Shown one piece after another: positions 27,801 through 42,800 of a stretch of DNA of 64,000 nt. This DNA comes from Nectonema munidae (lineage: Eukaryota; Nematomorpha; Nectonematoida; Nectonematidae), in the NCBI GenBank assembly GCA_030549495.1, contig JAUIRK010001041.1, forward strand, positions 992,001-1,056,000, written 5' to 3'. Position 1 is the stretch's first letter. Each line of letters starts with the position of its first letter. A program made the translations under genes and the position numbers. The notes under the pieces were generated by a model, which saw only the letters and a list, made by a program, of their open reading frames with translations, was not told the DNA's origin and searched no databases.

Positions 27801-30800
27801 TTTAGAGAGTTGGGTTAGCAACACTTACCACGGACTCAATTTAGTTCTATCCTATCAAACTGGGTTGTGCCTTGACACACTACTGTGCTGCTAGCAATAT
27901 GTAGTTGCAAAAAATAATTTTACAACAAAGGCTTAAACTTCAGAAACGATATACCACCATTTTGAATGAAATTGCCTTTAAATCTTCTTTAGATGATGTA
28001 AATCTTTTATTTTATTTATTTTATTTTTTTTTATTTTTTTTTACAGGCTTAACATTCTTACATAACATTAGAAATTAGAAAATAAAAATAAAGTCAAAGC
28101 CCTTCAAAGCCATTGATTTTCAAAGTGGAAACTGTTGGTTTTATACTTAAAAATTGAATTTCAAGGTCATAAAAACTGTCAAACTAAAATTTAATTTTAG
28201 AAAAATTAGAAATGAACTACTTTCATGTCAATTACAATTGGCATGGTTTATGTATCTTTTAGTTTAATAAATAAAAAGCTTAAGTTTAATAAGAATCTCT
28301 TATTACTCTGTTTTACTTCTAATAAAAGTTTTTAAGCTAAACAGTACAATACAATTGTAAACACTCACGTTTAATCCGAACTATTTTACCAGAACTATTA
28401 GGTTATCCACGCAAACAGAATTCAATCCAAGGAAAAACAGTTTAAATAGAAAAGTGTGTAAACGTCATGAAAAAAGGCGAAACACAAATAATATGCCACC
28501 AGGATATAGACAAATCCGTGGAAACTATTTCTTCATTTTTATTCCTTCTAGTTTTCTTGTATAAATATTACATATAATTAGGGTTAAGGGTTTTATGATT
28601 AGATTTATATAAATCTATTATATAGTAGATATTAATAAATATCACACATACTAGGTATGTTCCTGAAATTAATAGCTTATAATTGCAAAGCGGATTAAAC
28701 ACGAGTGTTTACGATTATTGCAGTGGCGTAGCCAAAAAATGGAAGTTGGGGGGGGGGGGGGGGGCATGCAAGGAATTTAGGGGGGCAAGCATATTGAAAA
28801 TAAAATTATTGGGGGGGGGGGGGCAGAAAAGGTATTTGGGGGGGGGGGGGGGGGGGGGGGCACTGCCCCCTTGCCCCCCTCTGGCTACGCCACTGGATTA
28901 TTGACTGTTTTGATAACATAATATTTAAAATAAAAATGTTTTGTAAAACAAATTTTAAAATAAAAGTAAAAAAGGTTAAACATAAAAAAGTTTGAGCAGA
29001 AAATAAAAAAACTCTCCTTAAATGTAGGCATTTAAAAAAGCATATTTATTACGTTTATACCGGTGGTTCTCAACCGCGGCCTTGATGCATTCTTTAAATA
29101 TACTTATTTTACGGCCCACATAGCAAAGTTGCAGGAATCATATGCTAACCATATCATATGAAAACAGTCAAAATTTCGCAAATTTATTGATTTATTATTA
29201 TTTATGAAAAATCTGATCTATTAATTTTATGATATAGATGCAGCAATTTGGATTCAGTTTAGGAAACTAGCATGCTATTCCAGAATTAATTAAAAAACGT
29301 TTTTTATAAAAACGGATTTCATGCTTTTGGTGCTGCTCTCTCTAGTGCATTGATTGTTGGTTGACAATGAGAACTACTGGTTTAGAGTATTAGCGACTTT
29401 AAATAGTCTTTTCAAGGCCCCTACTGAAATCTATAAAATGATAGTAGAATGAAGATTTTATTAAATGTAGGCCTATATCTTTCTTATATTTTTCATTTAT
29501 ATGAAATTGTTCCTCTCCCTCTACTTCATCTTTTACAAAGTGAAAATGAAAATAGTGTACGGGTAAAAGGTCTTAGCACGCACTGTCAAATTAATTAAAT
29601 AATGATCAGATAAAAACCTGGAGTTGATGAGGTTAAAGAAGTTGCCGCTATCATTTTCGAATTTGAATTTTACCCAGAGTGAGAGAGTCAAGCTCTTGGA
29701 TTTGATGGCAAACGTGTGAAAGAGTTTAGCTGAAGAGTCTTTCTCCTTGGCATACGTGTACAAGTTCCAATTTTCGTCAATTTCTATTCGAAATTACAGC
29801 AAAAATATTACGGAAGCATCATGAACTTTAGGATAGGTAAAATAACTAGTTACAATGCTAAACAGTGTGCTATCAAAATGGCAAAGCTAAGATACTTTGC
29901 AAGTCAATAAAGCGCTACTAACAAATGTGCTAATGTGTACACTAATTTATTTGTTATGATGCTCTTAATCTAAATATCGAAACAATTTTAATTAGGATAT
30001 TGAGAGCCAGAATTTTTAAGACTATTTCTCTGCTTTCTTTTTCAATGGAATTTAATATATTTGAAGTAGACGATTTCATTATTTGTTACACATGTGTAAA
30101 ACTGGTCCCCAAAGGGCTTAGTCTTTGCTTACATTTTTTGGCGATTTACACTTAAATTTTGGCTAAATTCTAGCAGGTATTTCTTTTTTAAGTTAGCTAT
30201 TAAAATAGAACGATTGATAAGGCAAAGTCCGTGCGCATTAGAATAAGTATACTTACTAAAACAAACTTTCAAAAGAAAATCTTTATTGTCTCGACTTTAC
30301 AATTTCAAATTAGGATTCAATATTTAGACCTTACGGTCTTTATCAAGAGTATGAAAAAAAATTTGAAAAGAAATTTGATTCGTCCAAGTCTTTACCGTAA
30401 GGTCGAAATATTGAATCCTAATTTGTAATTGTAAACTCGAGACAATAAAGATTTTATTTTGAAAGTTTGTTTAAAACAATGATAAATTTTCAAATTATTT
30501 TATAATATAGAGACAATTTTTAAATCAACGCGTTGTGAAGAGTTTATATCCACAAAGTAGATTTGTAATAAGCGATAAAAACGACTTCAGGTTAATTTGA
30601 TTACTTCAACTTATAATTTTTTTGTTTTGAAGTTTTTCTTACATTTTCAATTTTGAATACAGGAAAGATGAAAAATTAAAAAAAAATTTAACAAAAATAA
30701 TTAAGCAGACGAAGTTTTTGGTAAAATATTTCAGTTATATTGGATATTTCAATAATATGCTTTTATATTAACTTCAAAAAATTTGATAGAAAGATTTTGT

Positions 30801-33800
30801 TTCTTTCACATTCCGAAAAATTTCTTTAATTGAATATTATTTTTGAAAGTTCTGTTTATCATAAAAAAAATATAAAAAAATAAAATAGAAATTTATTATT
30901 TACTATGAAAAATAAATGGCTATCCTAATTCCTGAATTTAGCATTTCAAGTCAGTATTAATATTTACAAAAAGGCAGAAAGCGTACCTTTATTGCAGGAA
31001 GAGCCAGTGAGGTTGAAGGGACACTGGCACGCATGAGAGTTGATGTGATCGACGCATACGGATAAAGGGGAACATGTGTTTACTTTGCTGCAGTCATCCA
31101 TGTTTTTCTCGCAATACGCTCCTTCAAAGCCGGGAAGGCAGACACACTCGTATGTTGCTCCCACAATCCGGCATTCTGCGTTGTTTTCACACAAATTGAT
31201 CTCGCATATGCCCCTCTTCTTCTCACAGCCAGAGCCGTAAAAGTCTAGTTCAAAAAATGAATGGTGCTTTTGACCGAAAAAACCGGAATTATACGAAATT
31301 AAACGAAATAAATCGAAATTTTCTCAAAACGTTATGATTTTTTCTTTTTTTAAATAATTATAAAAACTGCAATTTATTTTAATGTTAGTTAGAATGAAAA
31401 ATAAAATATATTTTTATTGATTCAAAAAAACAAGATCTGCTAAAAACTTTATCAATTATTGATTTCTTTAAAATAAATTAAAATAAAGCAATGATTTTCT
31501 ATATTATTCCTAGTTATATAATAAAAATAGAGAAATTATTTTTATTCATTTATTATTTTTAAGTTCAATAAAGCGAAATAAACCGAAATCTCAAATCTTT
31601 TGGAAATTTAAATTTTTTAAAATAAATTTATATTAGTATCATATATTTCAATGTTTTAGAGTTGTTTTAAATGAAAAATAAAAAAATTTACTTTATTCAT
31701 TTTGTATAAGTTCAGAAAAGAGCAAATACCTTTTTTTTCTCAAATCATCTTCAAATCTTAACTTTTTAAACAAATTAAAAATAATATATTTTATTGTTTG
31801 ATTTAGTTGTTTGAAATCAATTGTTTCAATACGATTTCTTACGGTATCAATTTCTAGTGGTAAAATAAGAACTATGTAGAATTAAATTTTTTTTTAAAAT
31901 CATAAAAAATTTCATATTTTCTTAGACTATTTCTTGCACTTACAGCATTTTTCAAGTTCAATTTTGCTATTTGTGAGTTTTAATGTTTGCATTTTACAAA
32001 AATTTTGACAATAGATTGCTTAAATATTTTAATGTTTGCTTGTTAAAGAAGTTAGTACTTCTAAATCACCAGAATCAGAAAATTTGATATCAACGTGGCT
32101 ATTTAATGAAGGTGTGGTATAAATATTAGCTAATTAAACAAAAGAATTTTATTGGGAATGTGATGTTTCTTTCCGAATCGTCAATTACTTCATATCAAGC
32201 ATTATGAGACATTTTAATTTTAAGTTTTTAGTGTGGCTATAAACTTCAGTATATCTGCTTCAACTTACATTATTTGGTTAGAGTTTTTTTCTTAAAAAAA
32301 TGGTTTTTAATGTTTCTATCCAAAAAATTAGATCAGGAAGGAAGAAATACTTGAACAAAACTTTAAAAAAAAACTAAAAATGTTAAAAATTAGGGTTTAT
32401 GATTTAAAATCTCAAAAAAAGTTTTTTTCATCAGAAATAGTTGATACTTTAAATATTGATTTTGGAATATTTTCAGCTGAAAGGCATACTTGCATTGTTT
32501 ATGTGCAGTAATGATGAACAAGGAAGAAATCAAGACCTTGTTATATTAAAGCCGAGCATCCTACACACGCACACAAATATATTATACTAAATTATTATAT
32601 ACAAAAGAAAAAGGTACAATTTTTACCGAAATAAAGCGAATGAAAACAATTTATTTATGAAAAATTTATATAATAAACGTATTTTTTATTCCTCATTTTA
32701 ATTAATTTTAAAAAATTAAGATACATCGTCTTATTTTTAATTTCTTGCAAAAAAATCGAAATTTTTAAAAAAAAATTATAAATAAAAATATAGAAATTAT
32801 AAATAAAAATATTGACTTTTGAATCATTGCTTAGTTTTTTCTAATTTGTTGTTGCAGTTTCAAACTGACTTTGTGAGCAAATGGATTAATGTTATTTCAA
32901 TTAACCCCAAATTTTATTGATTTTACTAAAGAATATAGATGTTGATGATTACCTTGTGGACACGAACAATTTAGTGAATTTTGAGATTGCGAGCAAACTC
33001 CATTGTTTATGCAAGGGTTTCCTAAGCAGAGATCAGGTTTTTCTCCACAATCTTTTCCGTTGTAGCCAGCTCGACACCTGAAAAGCTTTTGTATGCGATT
33101 TAAAGCTCATTGGCTTCGTCAAAATAAAATTACGAGCAATAAAAATCGTTCAACAAGTTAAAGCAGGTGGCATCGTTTTTGCAGAGTTTAGATTCTTGAC
33201 AAAGATTATTCACAATTTCACATCTCTTTCCACTCCAGCCATCTGAGCATACACACTTGAAATCATCCACCAAATCCACACACTGACCTCTATTCAGACA
33301 AGGGTTGATTTCACAGTCATTAATATTTTCCTAAAAAAGTGATCCTTTTTTACATCTAAAGCTTTATGAACATCTAAACTTTCTCGATTAATGCTATAGA
33401 TCAGTGTTGCCAAAGTTTTAAATAAAAAATACTTTATGCATCACAAATGGTAGAGCGAAATTTGAAGACAGTTTAATTTGTAAAGACTTTTAATGTTCCA
33501 TTGGTGAAAAATACATATTTCCGATAATACTTCAATTTGAAAAGTTATTTTTTCAAAAGGAATGTTTCAAAAGGCTTTTAAAGTTACGAATATTGTCCTC
33601 TTGAAAGTAGAAAGTTTTTTGACAATCGTGTCCACCGAGAATTACTACACTCGTCGCAAAGAAACTGATAAAACATGTTGTCTAAGTAAGACAAATTTAC
33701 TTCCTATTATAAGGCTTCTTTGAAACACTTCTCCAACTCAAACATTTCGCATTCCTACCTCAAGCTTGCAGTAAAACGAGTCCAGGTAAATTTTCGAAAA

Positions 33801-36800
33801 GTAAATTGTGTGAAATCAATTTTCTCATTTTCTAGTGGTAGAATGAGAATATTCAACAATGAGATAATAGGAGCCGAAACTTCTTCGAAACTTCTTAAGA
33901 AACTTCGATTCTTAAGATTTTACTTTTGAGCTTTTGATATAGTTATAGAAATTAATTTTGTAGCAATCAATACCTTTTGAGGAATGTACGTACGTATATT
34001 CCACTAAAACACTTTTTCTCAATGGCATCCCTATACTGACTCTCGGGGGTCTTTTAAACTCTAAAGATATACATGCTCATTTTAATTTGCTTAGGAGCAG
34101 ATCTTATTGGCTACATACTCAATCATTTATACTTTTAGCAATGGTATGGGGATTAAATACAAATTGTACTTCGCACTTCTTCCCAGTGTATCCATTTTTG
34201 CAGAGACACTTAAAGCCATTGACAAGATCTTCGCATAGATATGAGCCGTTGACAGAACATGGATTTGGATCGCAGTCATCAAAGTTTATTTCACAATTTT
34301 TGCCTAAAAATATTTTAATGTGTATAACACTTTAGAAACTCAAAGCTTAAGCTCGATTTGGAAGTGTGAGAAATGATATCAGGAAGTCTATCTACGATAC
34401 CATAAGGGGTTGTGCTAGAATCCTGGATCAAGACTTCTTTGTTCTTAGTTGGGCATAAGAGATGTACTTGTCACTTCTCGATTGACACATCTCACACGTA
34501 CCTTCATATTTAAGACAATTTTACTTATTTCCCTTATAATCATTAAATATGATCTAAAATTTGAAAGTTGTAAATTTTACACAATTTTTAGAGGTAGTTT
34601 TTTAGAAAAGCCGCGCCAAAAAGTCCCATTCGCTAAAAAAGTTTGTATATATATATATAGTGAATTAATATTTCAATTTTTCTATGGCTTGCATAATTCT
34701 GTCCTATATATTTTCACATTTTTCCCCAGATGGTATAGTGTTGTAAGCGCAAATTCTTGATATAGTCGTTGGGTTCGATTCCAAATAGTGGCCATGCATT
34801 TTAGCTTGGATGCAATACCAACAACTAAAGATAAATATTTGACCCATGGATCACTAAAAATTATTATTCCATTTTGCTCATATGGCCATATAGAAAAGCT
34901 TTAATTGAGTGCAGCCTTTCTTAACTGCCATTTCTAGAAACCCTAGGGTTCTACAAAAATTCCTAGTGGTTACCCGGAAAAAAATGATCCATTTTTGAGT
35001 TTTATTCATTCTGATGATTCTAATAGTACTGTAACAAATTAGTTTTTATTTATACTTTTTGAAAATTAATTTTTCTTCTTCATCACATATCACTGATTTT
35101 TTAATTTTTTTACGGTTTCCTACACTTTTGTTTGTTTGTAAATATTTGTATTGATGTAAGTAATAGCTTAAAAATGATTAAATTTTAAACACCCATTTTT
35201 GCTAATTTTGACAGACCTAAGAAACATTTTTAAATTTAAGCAAATTTTTGGTCCATTTTTCCATTACTTTATATGTTTTGTCCAATTTCAACACTGAAAA
35301 AATAAATATACAAAATTAATATATTTTTTGTGCATGGTTTCTTGCCAGTTTCAAATATTTTCAAAGGTTCAGCAAAAATAAAAAGTTTGAGAGCAAGAGA
35401 ACAGAGTCAAAGGGTTAAACATGTGACTTCGACTCCAACTCCACATACACATTAGTATTGCACATTCTTACTCTGAATTCCAATTTCTTCTTATCGGCTA
35501 CAACTCCCAAAAGACAAAATAGAATTCCAAGAGGACTGTTATACTAATATTTTGCCCGCTCTTAAATTAGAAATGTTAATGACCCCAGATTCGAGTGTAT
35601 GAAAAATATATAGACTAAATAATAATAAAAGCGTAGCAAGTAAGTAAATTACTTACCACTGGTGCCAAGCAAGCATTCGCAGAAGTAGTCATCAACGCCA
35701 TCAACACACTTGCCTCCATTTTGGCATGGATCCTCTAGAGCCGTGCACTCATCCACATTGTGTTGGCAGGTGTGTCCGCGATAGCCAGCAGGACAAACAC
35801 AATGGAAGCCATTTTCCTCATCCACACACTGTCCCCTATTTTTGCAGGGGTTTGTGATGCAATCATTCACATTTACTTCACAATTCACACCTAAGAGTTG
35901 CAGAAAAGGAAATCATTTACGTATATAATCGTGCACCAATTCTTGCATATCATTATCGGTGTATTATCCTCCCTTCTTTCCAAATTTTTGAGCAAAACTT
36001 CTCTAAACCGAACCCTTATAAAGCCTGCCAACTCTTCAAACAGACATTTTTAAAGTTGCTGGCATAATTTTTCTCATAAAACCTACTATGCCTCAAACTA
36101 TACATCGCCCAATTTTGAAAATATTTGTTTGATAAATCAAGTAAAAGTAAACTTGTAATACCAATCATGTATGCAGCATGATGGACAGTGCAGTACGAAG
36201 AGTTGAAATTGCCAATCAAACTGTCAACCAATAAGAAGACAAAATAAGCTATGAATATAATCTCAGGTTTTTGAGAGTGGATGCTAATCATAGCGTGTAC
36301 AAATCGAATTTCTCTACCATTATATTAGTTGCATATGCAGCATTTGAAGGTTGATTGCAGACATTGTTTATAAATCGAAAGCTTCTCTATGTGTGCTATA
36401 TAAGCTCTAATTTAGCACACTCCCAGGTTCTTCATTTTCAGCTTCTTATTTTGTTGATACACTTTGTTCGCCGGTATTATTTTTTATAAAAATTTTTATT
36501 TAGATGTGTATACTTCTCACTGTTTTGATAAGTCATTTTCATTTAAAATAATTTGTACAACTTTTTATAGTTCAAAATGAAAGAGAAAATATTTATTCAT
36601 ACTATCTGTCTTGTTTTTAATTGAATCGGCCACCTATATGAAACGTTAATTTATCGTTTAGGCCGGTTTAGTGAAGTTTTACTTTATCGGTGTATAGTTG
36701 AAACAAGTTTGTGTGCTTTACATCTGATACAATTTCTAAAAGATAATAATTGTTTCAAATGAAGTCAAAAATTTTCTATATTTTTCGAGATTCTTTAATT

Positions 36801-39800
36801 GTGATACTAATAGCAAATTGTCTCAGTAAGTTTTTCTCCAATAGTAAGAAACACAAATTTAATTTTTTTCCGTCAACCAAATTTTCGTAATATAATTTTG
36901 TCTGAGATCTATTGGTCCTGGACCAAATTTTGAGTCACCATTTTGAGAAATCTGATGAAAATCGTATTTTTCAAGATCAATCAATCGAATATTGTACGCT
37001 GATGAAACTGTCTCAATCTCAGAAACGGAAGAAGAGCTGAAGAAAATTCTTGAAAAACTTTATAAATTAGGAAAAAAATTTGATATCAATATAAACATAG
37101 AAAAAACTCAATGTATTAAAATCACAAAAAATGGAGAAGCAGAAACTTGCGACAATCTATAAATGAAAGAAATGCAGAGACAATTTTAAATATCTTGGTG
37201 TCAACATTACAAACGATGGAAGAGATGATAAAGAAATAGCTTCTCGTATTTCAATAGCTAGAATTACTTTTCAAAGACATGAAAAACTTTTAAAAAGTCC
37301 AATTAGTTTTAAATTAAAAAGATAAATGATTGAAACATACATTTGGCCAGTTTTGAAATACGGAAGTGAGACTTGGATCATGAAAAGTATTACCCGAAAA
37401 AAGTGGAAGCTTCTGAAATGTTGTGTTACAGAAGAGTTCTTAAAATACATTGGACATCTCAAACAACTAACTCTGAAGCTTTTAATGAAATCGATTGAAA
37501 AAAGAAAACTTGCTTTCGTTGGACACGTGATGAGAGGAAGTGCTGGTGAAGAACTAAGAGAGATCGTCAAAACAATTGTGTGGAAAAGGAAGAGGGAAAA
37601 ACAAATTAAGTGGTTTGAAGATGAAAACATTTATCGCTCCCGAGTGTCTACGCTTTAATCACATCAAAAGTACGAACTCTAAAATTAATCATATCGCAAA
37701 TGCTTACTCTAAAATGCAGACATTAATTCTAAAATTAATCATATTTTTTTAAATGATCAGATTTACTAAATATGAGTTTTCATGGGTCAATTATCCATTC
37801 TAGGGGGCAATTGTATAGTTATTCATGTAAAATATATGTTTTTTATGAAAATATTGGTGATAATTTTTGCCCCTTGAAAATCCTAATTTATCATTGTTTT
37901 CTATTTTAATAAGTATAAATACTAAAACAAACTTTCAAAAGAAAATCTTTATTGTTAGGGGTTTACAATTACAAATTAGGATTCAATATTTCGACCTTAC
38001 GGTCTTTATCAAGAGTATGAACAACTTGGACGAATCAAATTTCTTTTCAAATTTTTTTCATACTCTTGATAAAGACCGTAAAGTCTATTTCTACAAATCA
38101 TTGACTCAGTGTGAATTCTGATTCATAATAAAATAAAATTTTATTCAATAACTTTTAATAATAATCAATAAGTTTAAAATTGATAAAATTTATTTTAGTT
38201 GCTTATGAATATTTAGGTGAGTTTGCATACGTTTGGGTTAAAAGTCCTAGCCAATTTCTTAAATCAAACATAGTTAGCATAGAAAATGTGTAAAAATACC
38301 AACGAATCCAAGAGGGCAAACGCATTCGTAGAAAAAATCTCTTTCAATGCAAGTTCCATTGTTACAGGGATGGGGGTCACAGAGTTGCACTTTTATTTCA
38401 CACCTCTTTCCAGTGAAACCGTAGGGACAGTCACAGGAAAAGTCTCTGTCGAGGTCAGTGCACTCTGCATCATGAAGGCACGGCTTTTCTGAGCAATCAT
38501 CTAAAAAATATAAAACATGATTTAACTCACATTTTCTGAAAGTTATACTCAAATTAAATTGCACACCAGTGTTTACCAAATTGTGTGCTGCGAGAAATCT
38601 CGAGAATGGAAAGAGCGATTAAAGATTTTATTCAGACATTTTAGAAAATCTTTTTTTGTGATGCTAATTCTTTATTTTGTTTTGTTCCTTTTTGGCTCAA
38701 CTTTTTTGATTAATATTCTTACATATTATGAGAAATTTGAAAGTAAAAATATAGTAATGAGTATTTTTGTATTGTAAAATTAAATTTCAAGGCCACAAAA
38801 ATTATTTAATAAAAATTTAATCTTAGAAAAATAAGAAACGAACTAATTCAATGTCATTTCAATATAGGTACAATTTATATATCTTTTCTTTTAAATAGAA
38901 AACATAAAAAGTGTTTAAAAAATTATTTCAAAGTGTAAAAAGCATTGATATGTAGTTTTTGTTCTAATACAAGTATAATGAAATTCAATAAGTGTTTCGA
39001 TAACTTTATATCTATATAATAAATAATAATTTTGTATACGAGTAAATTCATGAGTGCTTTGTTAAAATAAAAATAAATTTTAAAATGAAAGTTGAAAATT
39101 TTTTATATAAATCGAGAAAATAAAAAAGTGATATTTAATTCTGTGATTTAAGAATGGAACAAATTGAAAATCAAAATAGTGTGTGGCCAAAAAAAATATT
39201 TAGCAAGGTGCCGTAGGTTGAAATGTTTGGTAGTCAGTGTTCAAGAGTTAATCTTCTTTATCATCTATAATAATATTTGGAAATCAATGGAACTTGAAAT
39301 TCGATTTGCCATAATTATAAAACATATTATCTAATAAGATCACCATTTTTATTAAAAATATTCTGCTATTTTTAAACAACAGCAGACATTTCTCAGTTGA
39401 ATTTTCCTATTTGCTTCCCTTGCATTGACAATACTCCCCACATTTTTTGAATATAATTTTTAACCAAAAATTCTTTATAGGAGCTAAAATACGAGATAAA
39501 TATATTTTTTACCTCCAATCGAATTTAACCATATCATATTGACTTGTGATTTGACATGTGTCACATTCGAATCCCAACATTCAAGCTTTTTTACTCATAA
39601 TTTGATACAATATGTTCAAAATTGGATTTCAAAAATGATGCTATATAAATGATATTTACTCTCATCTACACCTGATCAAAGTGTTTAAGTTCTCTAAGAA
39701 TTTTAGTTTAGTTCCTAACAAATATATATATTATTTCAAAGTACGAAATACTCAATTCAAAAAAAATGCGCTTTTTACTTACATCAGAGAGTAAAATAAG

Positions 39801-42800
39801 ATTTCAAAAAAATACCGTATTTTTTGTTTCTAGATAAAAAAAATTTAGAAGTGAGAAAAAATTCCGAATGTTGTTCATACTAAATTCTAACAGGTATATA
39901 ATGTTGACAAACAAAACGTGGTGTGTGTCAAAATTTGGACCAAAAAATATATTAACAAATTTACAAAATTTTTTAAATTTAAAATTTAATTATAATTTAG
40001 CTAATTAGCTTGTGTTAGTTCGTTTGTTTCCTCGTTAGTTAATTAGTTAATGCGTTAGCTAGTTAGTTGGTTAACTAGTTTGAAATCAGTAACAAATAAT
40101 CGAAAATTTAATATGTCGCACGGCGAAGTGTTGCAAACCCAAAAATCTATAATTTTCGTATATTTTTTTTACACGTTGTGCAATTGAAGAAAAAGGAGAG
40201 AAACTAACTTCAAGACAAAAAAGAATGAAATCGAATCAAACGAAGCAAAAATCTAATAAATCCTTAAAATGTATCTGTATCTGTCTATACCCTGTAACGA
40301 ACCCTAACAAATTATATAAGAAGAGAAAGTTTTAAACTTACAAGAAAGAATGAAAAAAAAAAATTTTTTAAATTGAAAATTTTAATTTATTTAAAATATT
40401 TTAAAAGCTTCATAAAGCAAAAAGAACAAATATATCGTGATAAATAATTATTAATAACTTTTTATAAAGATTGATCCATGCTTAAAATTTAATGATGAAT
40501 AACAAAAAAAACATAATTTAAAAACTGTAAAAAAAAAATGAAGATTTTTTGTGAAAAATCAGATTATTTCAAAAGGTAAATTAGTAAAGAATAATTTGTT
40601 ATAAAATTATTTGAATTGAGAGAATAAATGAAAAATAATATAATTACATAACTTTCTCAGAATATTTTGCAAAATCATAGAGTTCAAACGAAACACAGCT
40701 GAGAAACTCAGAGTTAAATAGTTAATCAGTTAAATGGTTAGATAAATCTAATTCGGAAAATATCCAGTTAGCCGGTTACCCGACTAAAATTTATTATACG
40801 ATATCCCGGTAACCGAAATTCAGCTTTACTTTTATTTTTACCGGATATTCAGATAATCTGTTCGGATAACTAATGTTAAATTACTATTATCTTGAGCAAT
40901 AACGCAAAAGTGTATTTTTAATGAAACCATGTGTTTAACTTAATTATACTTATATATAGAACTTAAAATGAGCTCGAAAATTTTTCTCCTTCTATTTTTC
41001 TAAATATCATTTGATAAAAATTTCAAAACTTTCATGACAATTATATTTTCTTTAACCTAGTACTTACCAATTCAAAATAAATGTACATCAAAAGTTAGTT
41101 AACTTGAAAATAAAAAATGTGCTCAATTTTTTTAAATCATAAGTTTAAAACTTTTAACATTTTTTTAACTTTTAACAAAATATTTATAATTTGAATAAAT
41201 TTAAAAAATATTTTAAAGTAAAATACGGTTAAGAAATTAAAAATAAAATTTTTTAGAAAGTGTTTGAATCTATATTACCTATATTGATGTTGCATCGTGG
41301 ACCCTTCCATCCGTCAGGGCAAAGGCAATGATATCTATCCCAGGCTCCAGAAACACAAGTCCCGCCATTTTCACACAAAAAAGGATCATTTTTGCATGAA
41401 TCAACCGTTTCGTTGCAGCTGAAATATTTTTCAATAGTATACAAATCACGCTAAAAGATTTTGTAGAATTATACCAAATTTTGGATAAAAATTAACTGAA
41501 TCACAAAAATCACTTAAAATATATTAACTTTAATTCATTCCATTAAGATTATTTTTTTAATTTATTTTAATCCGTATTCACTCAACCCCAAATATTTCCA
41601 ATGATTTTTGTCTAAAAAAAGTGTAAAGAATATCCAAATATTGTTAAAATATATTAATTAAATATATCACAATATCATTCGGGCGTATATCAATACTTTG
41701 AAACATATACATATGTTTAATCGTGATCACCAGCCCAATCAAAAGTCATTTTAACCCTTCAAAAGCAAATTTGAATTTGATTAGTATGATATATTTTTGA
41801 CAAATTTTTTTTTATTTTTTTATTTCATCAATAAGTGAATACAGTCCTTTCTTTTTTTAGGAAACTAATACAGATATTATATCTTATGAGATTTTGGATA
41901 CAAAGATTGTTTATCCAATTAAAATGTTGTTTAACTGAAACTATGTTCGAAATATCATTGAAGATTCAATATCACTAAATGATAGTTTTACTATCCCTTT
42001 GTTGGTTAAGAATTTTAGTTAAGCTTTGTAACCCTAACTTCAGCGTTCATGTAAAACAAGATTTTAATGCTTCTTGAAAAGGTATTTGAAATGATAGACC
42101 TTTAATCAAATCTAGAGCTTTTACCAATTCTAATTAATTCTATAAATGTTACTCATTAAAAATTTAATTTTTTTATTTAAAAATTTTAGAAACTTATAAT
42201 GTTTAATGGTAATTTTCTTAGCGTTTCTTTTACAAATTAAAATTTGGTATTACCATTGTCATTTGATAACCCTGATAAACCTTTTTCATCTTTAACACAC
42301 GTTATTAAGTCGTCTGTTGAAGCGTCAACTAGAATAGATCATAAGATAATTAACAGATACAAAATTAGAATGAAACCTTGGATTTCCTTTGAAGTTATCA
42401 ATCTCATCAAAGCAAGAGATACTATGTTTAAAAAAATGAAGATATACAAATGCAGTGAGAGAAGTTTACAATTACGATGTACTAGCAAATATATTTCTTT
42501 GAGAAATTTAATTAAGTACAAAGTTCGTCTCCTAAAAGAATCATACTATGGTAATCTTTTTACTAAACATAGTTCAATTCAGGAGACTTGGTCAATAGTC
42601 AATAAAACACTGAAAAACCCTCAAACTAGAAGTATTACTTTGAGAGAAGGAGATACGCTCATAGATAACGACTATTTAGTTGCTGAAAAGCTTAATGCTT
42701 ATTTCTCTCGTGCTTGCTCGAATGTTCCAAACAATTTTACACATGAATCTTCTTATGCCTATGATGATGGCTCTTTTTCTTTCATTAATGTTGATAGCGT

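Noticed and set aside
28683-28904. Glycine-rich 73-residue open frame
   Set aside because: It is the translation of poly-G runs in a MITE.
36016-36291. Hydrophobic 91-residue open frame as a small membrane protein gene
   Set aside because: No splice or start support, no recognisable family, and it lies in an AT-rich repeat-bearing intron.
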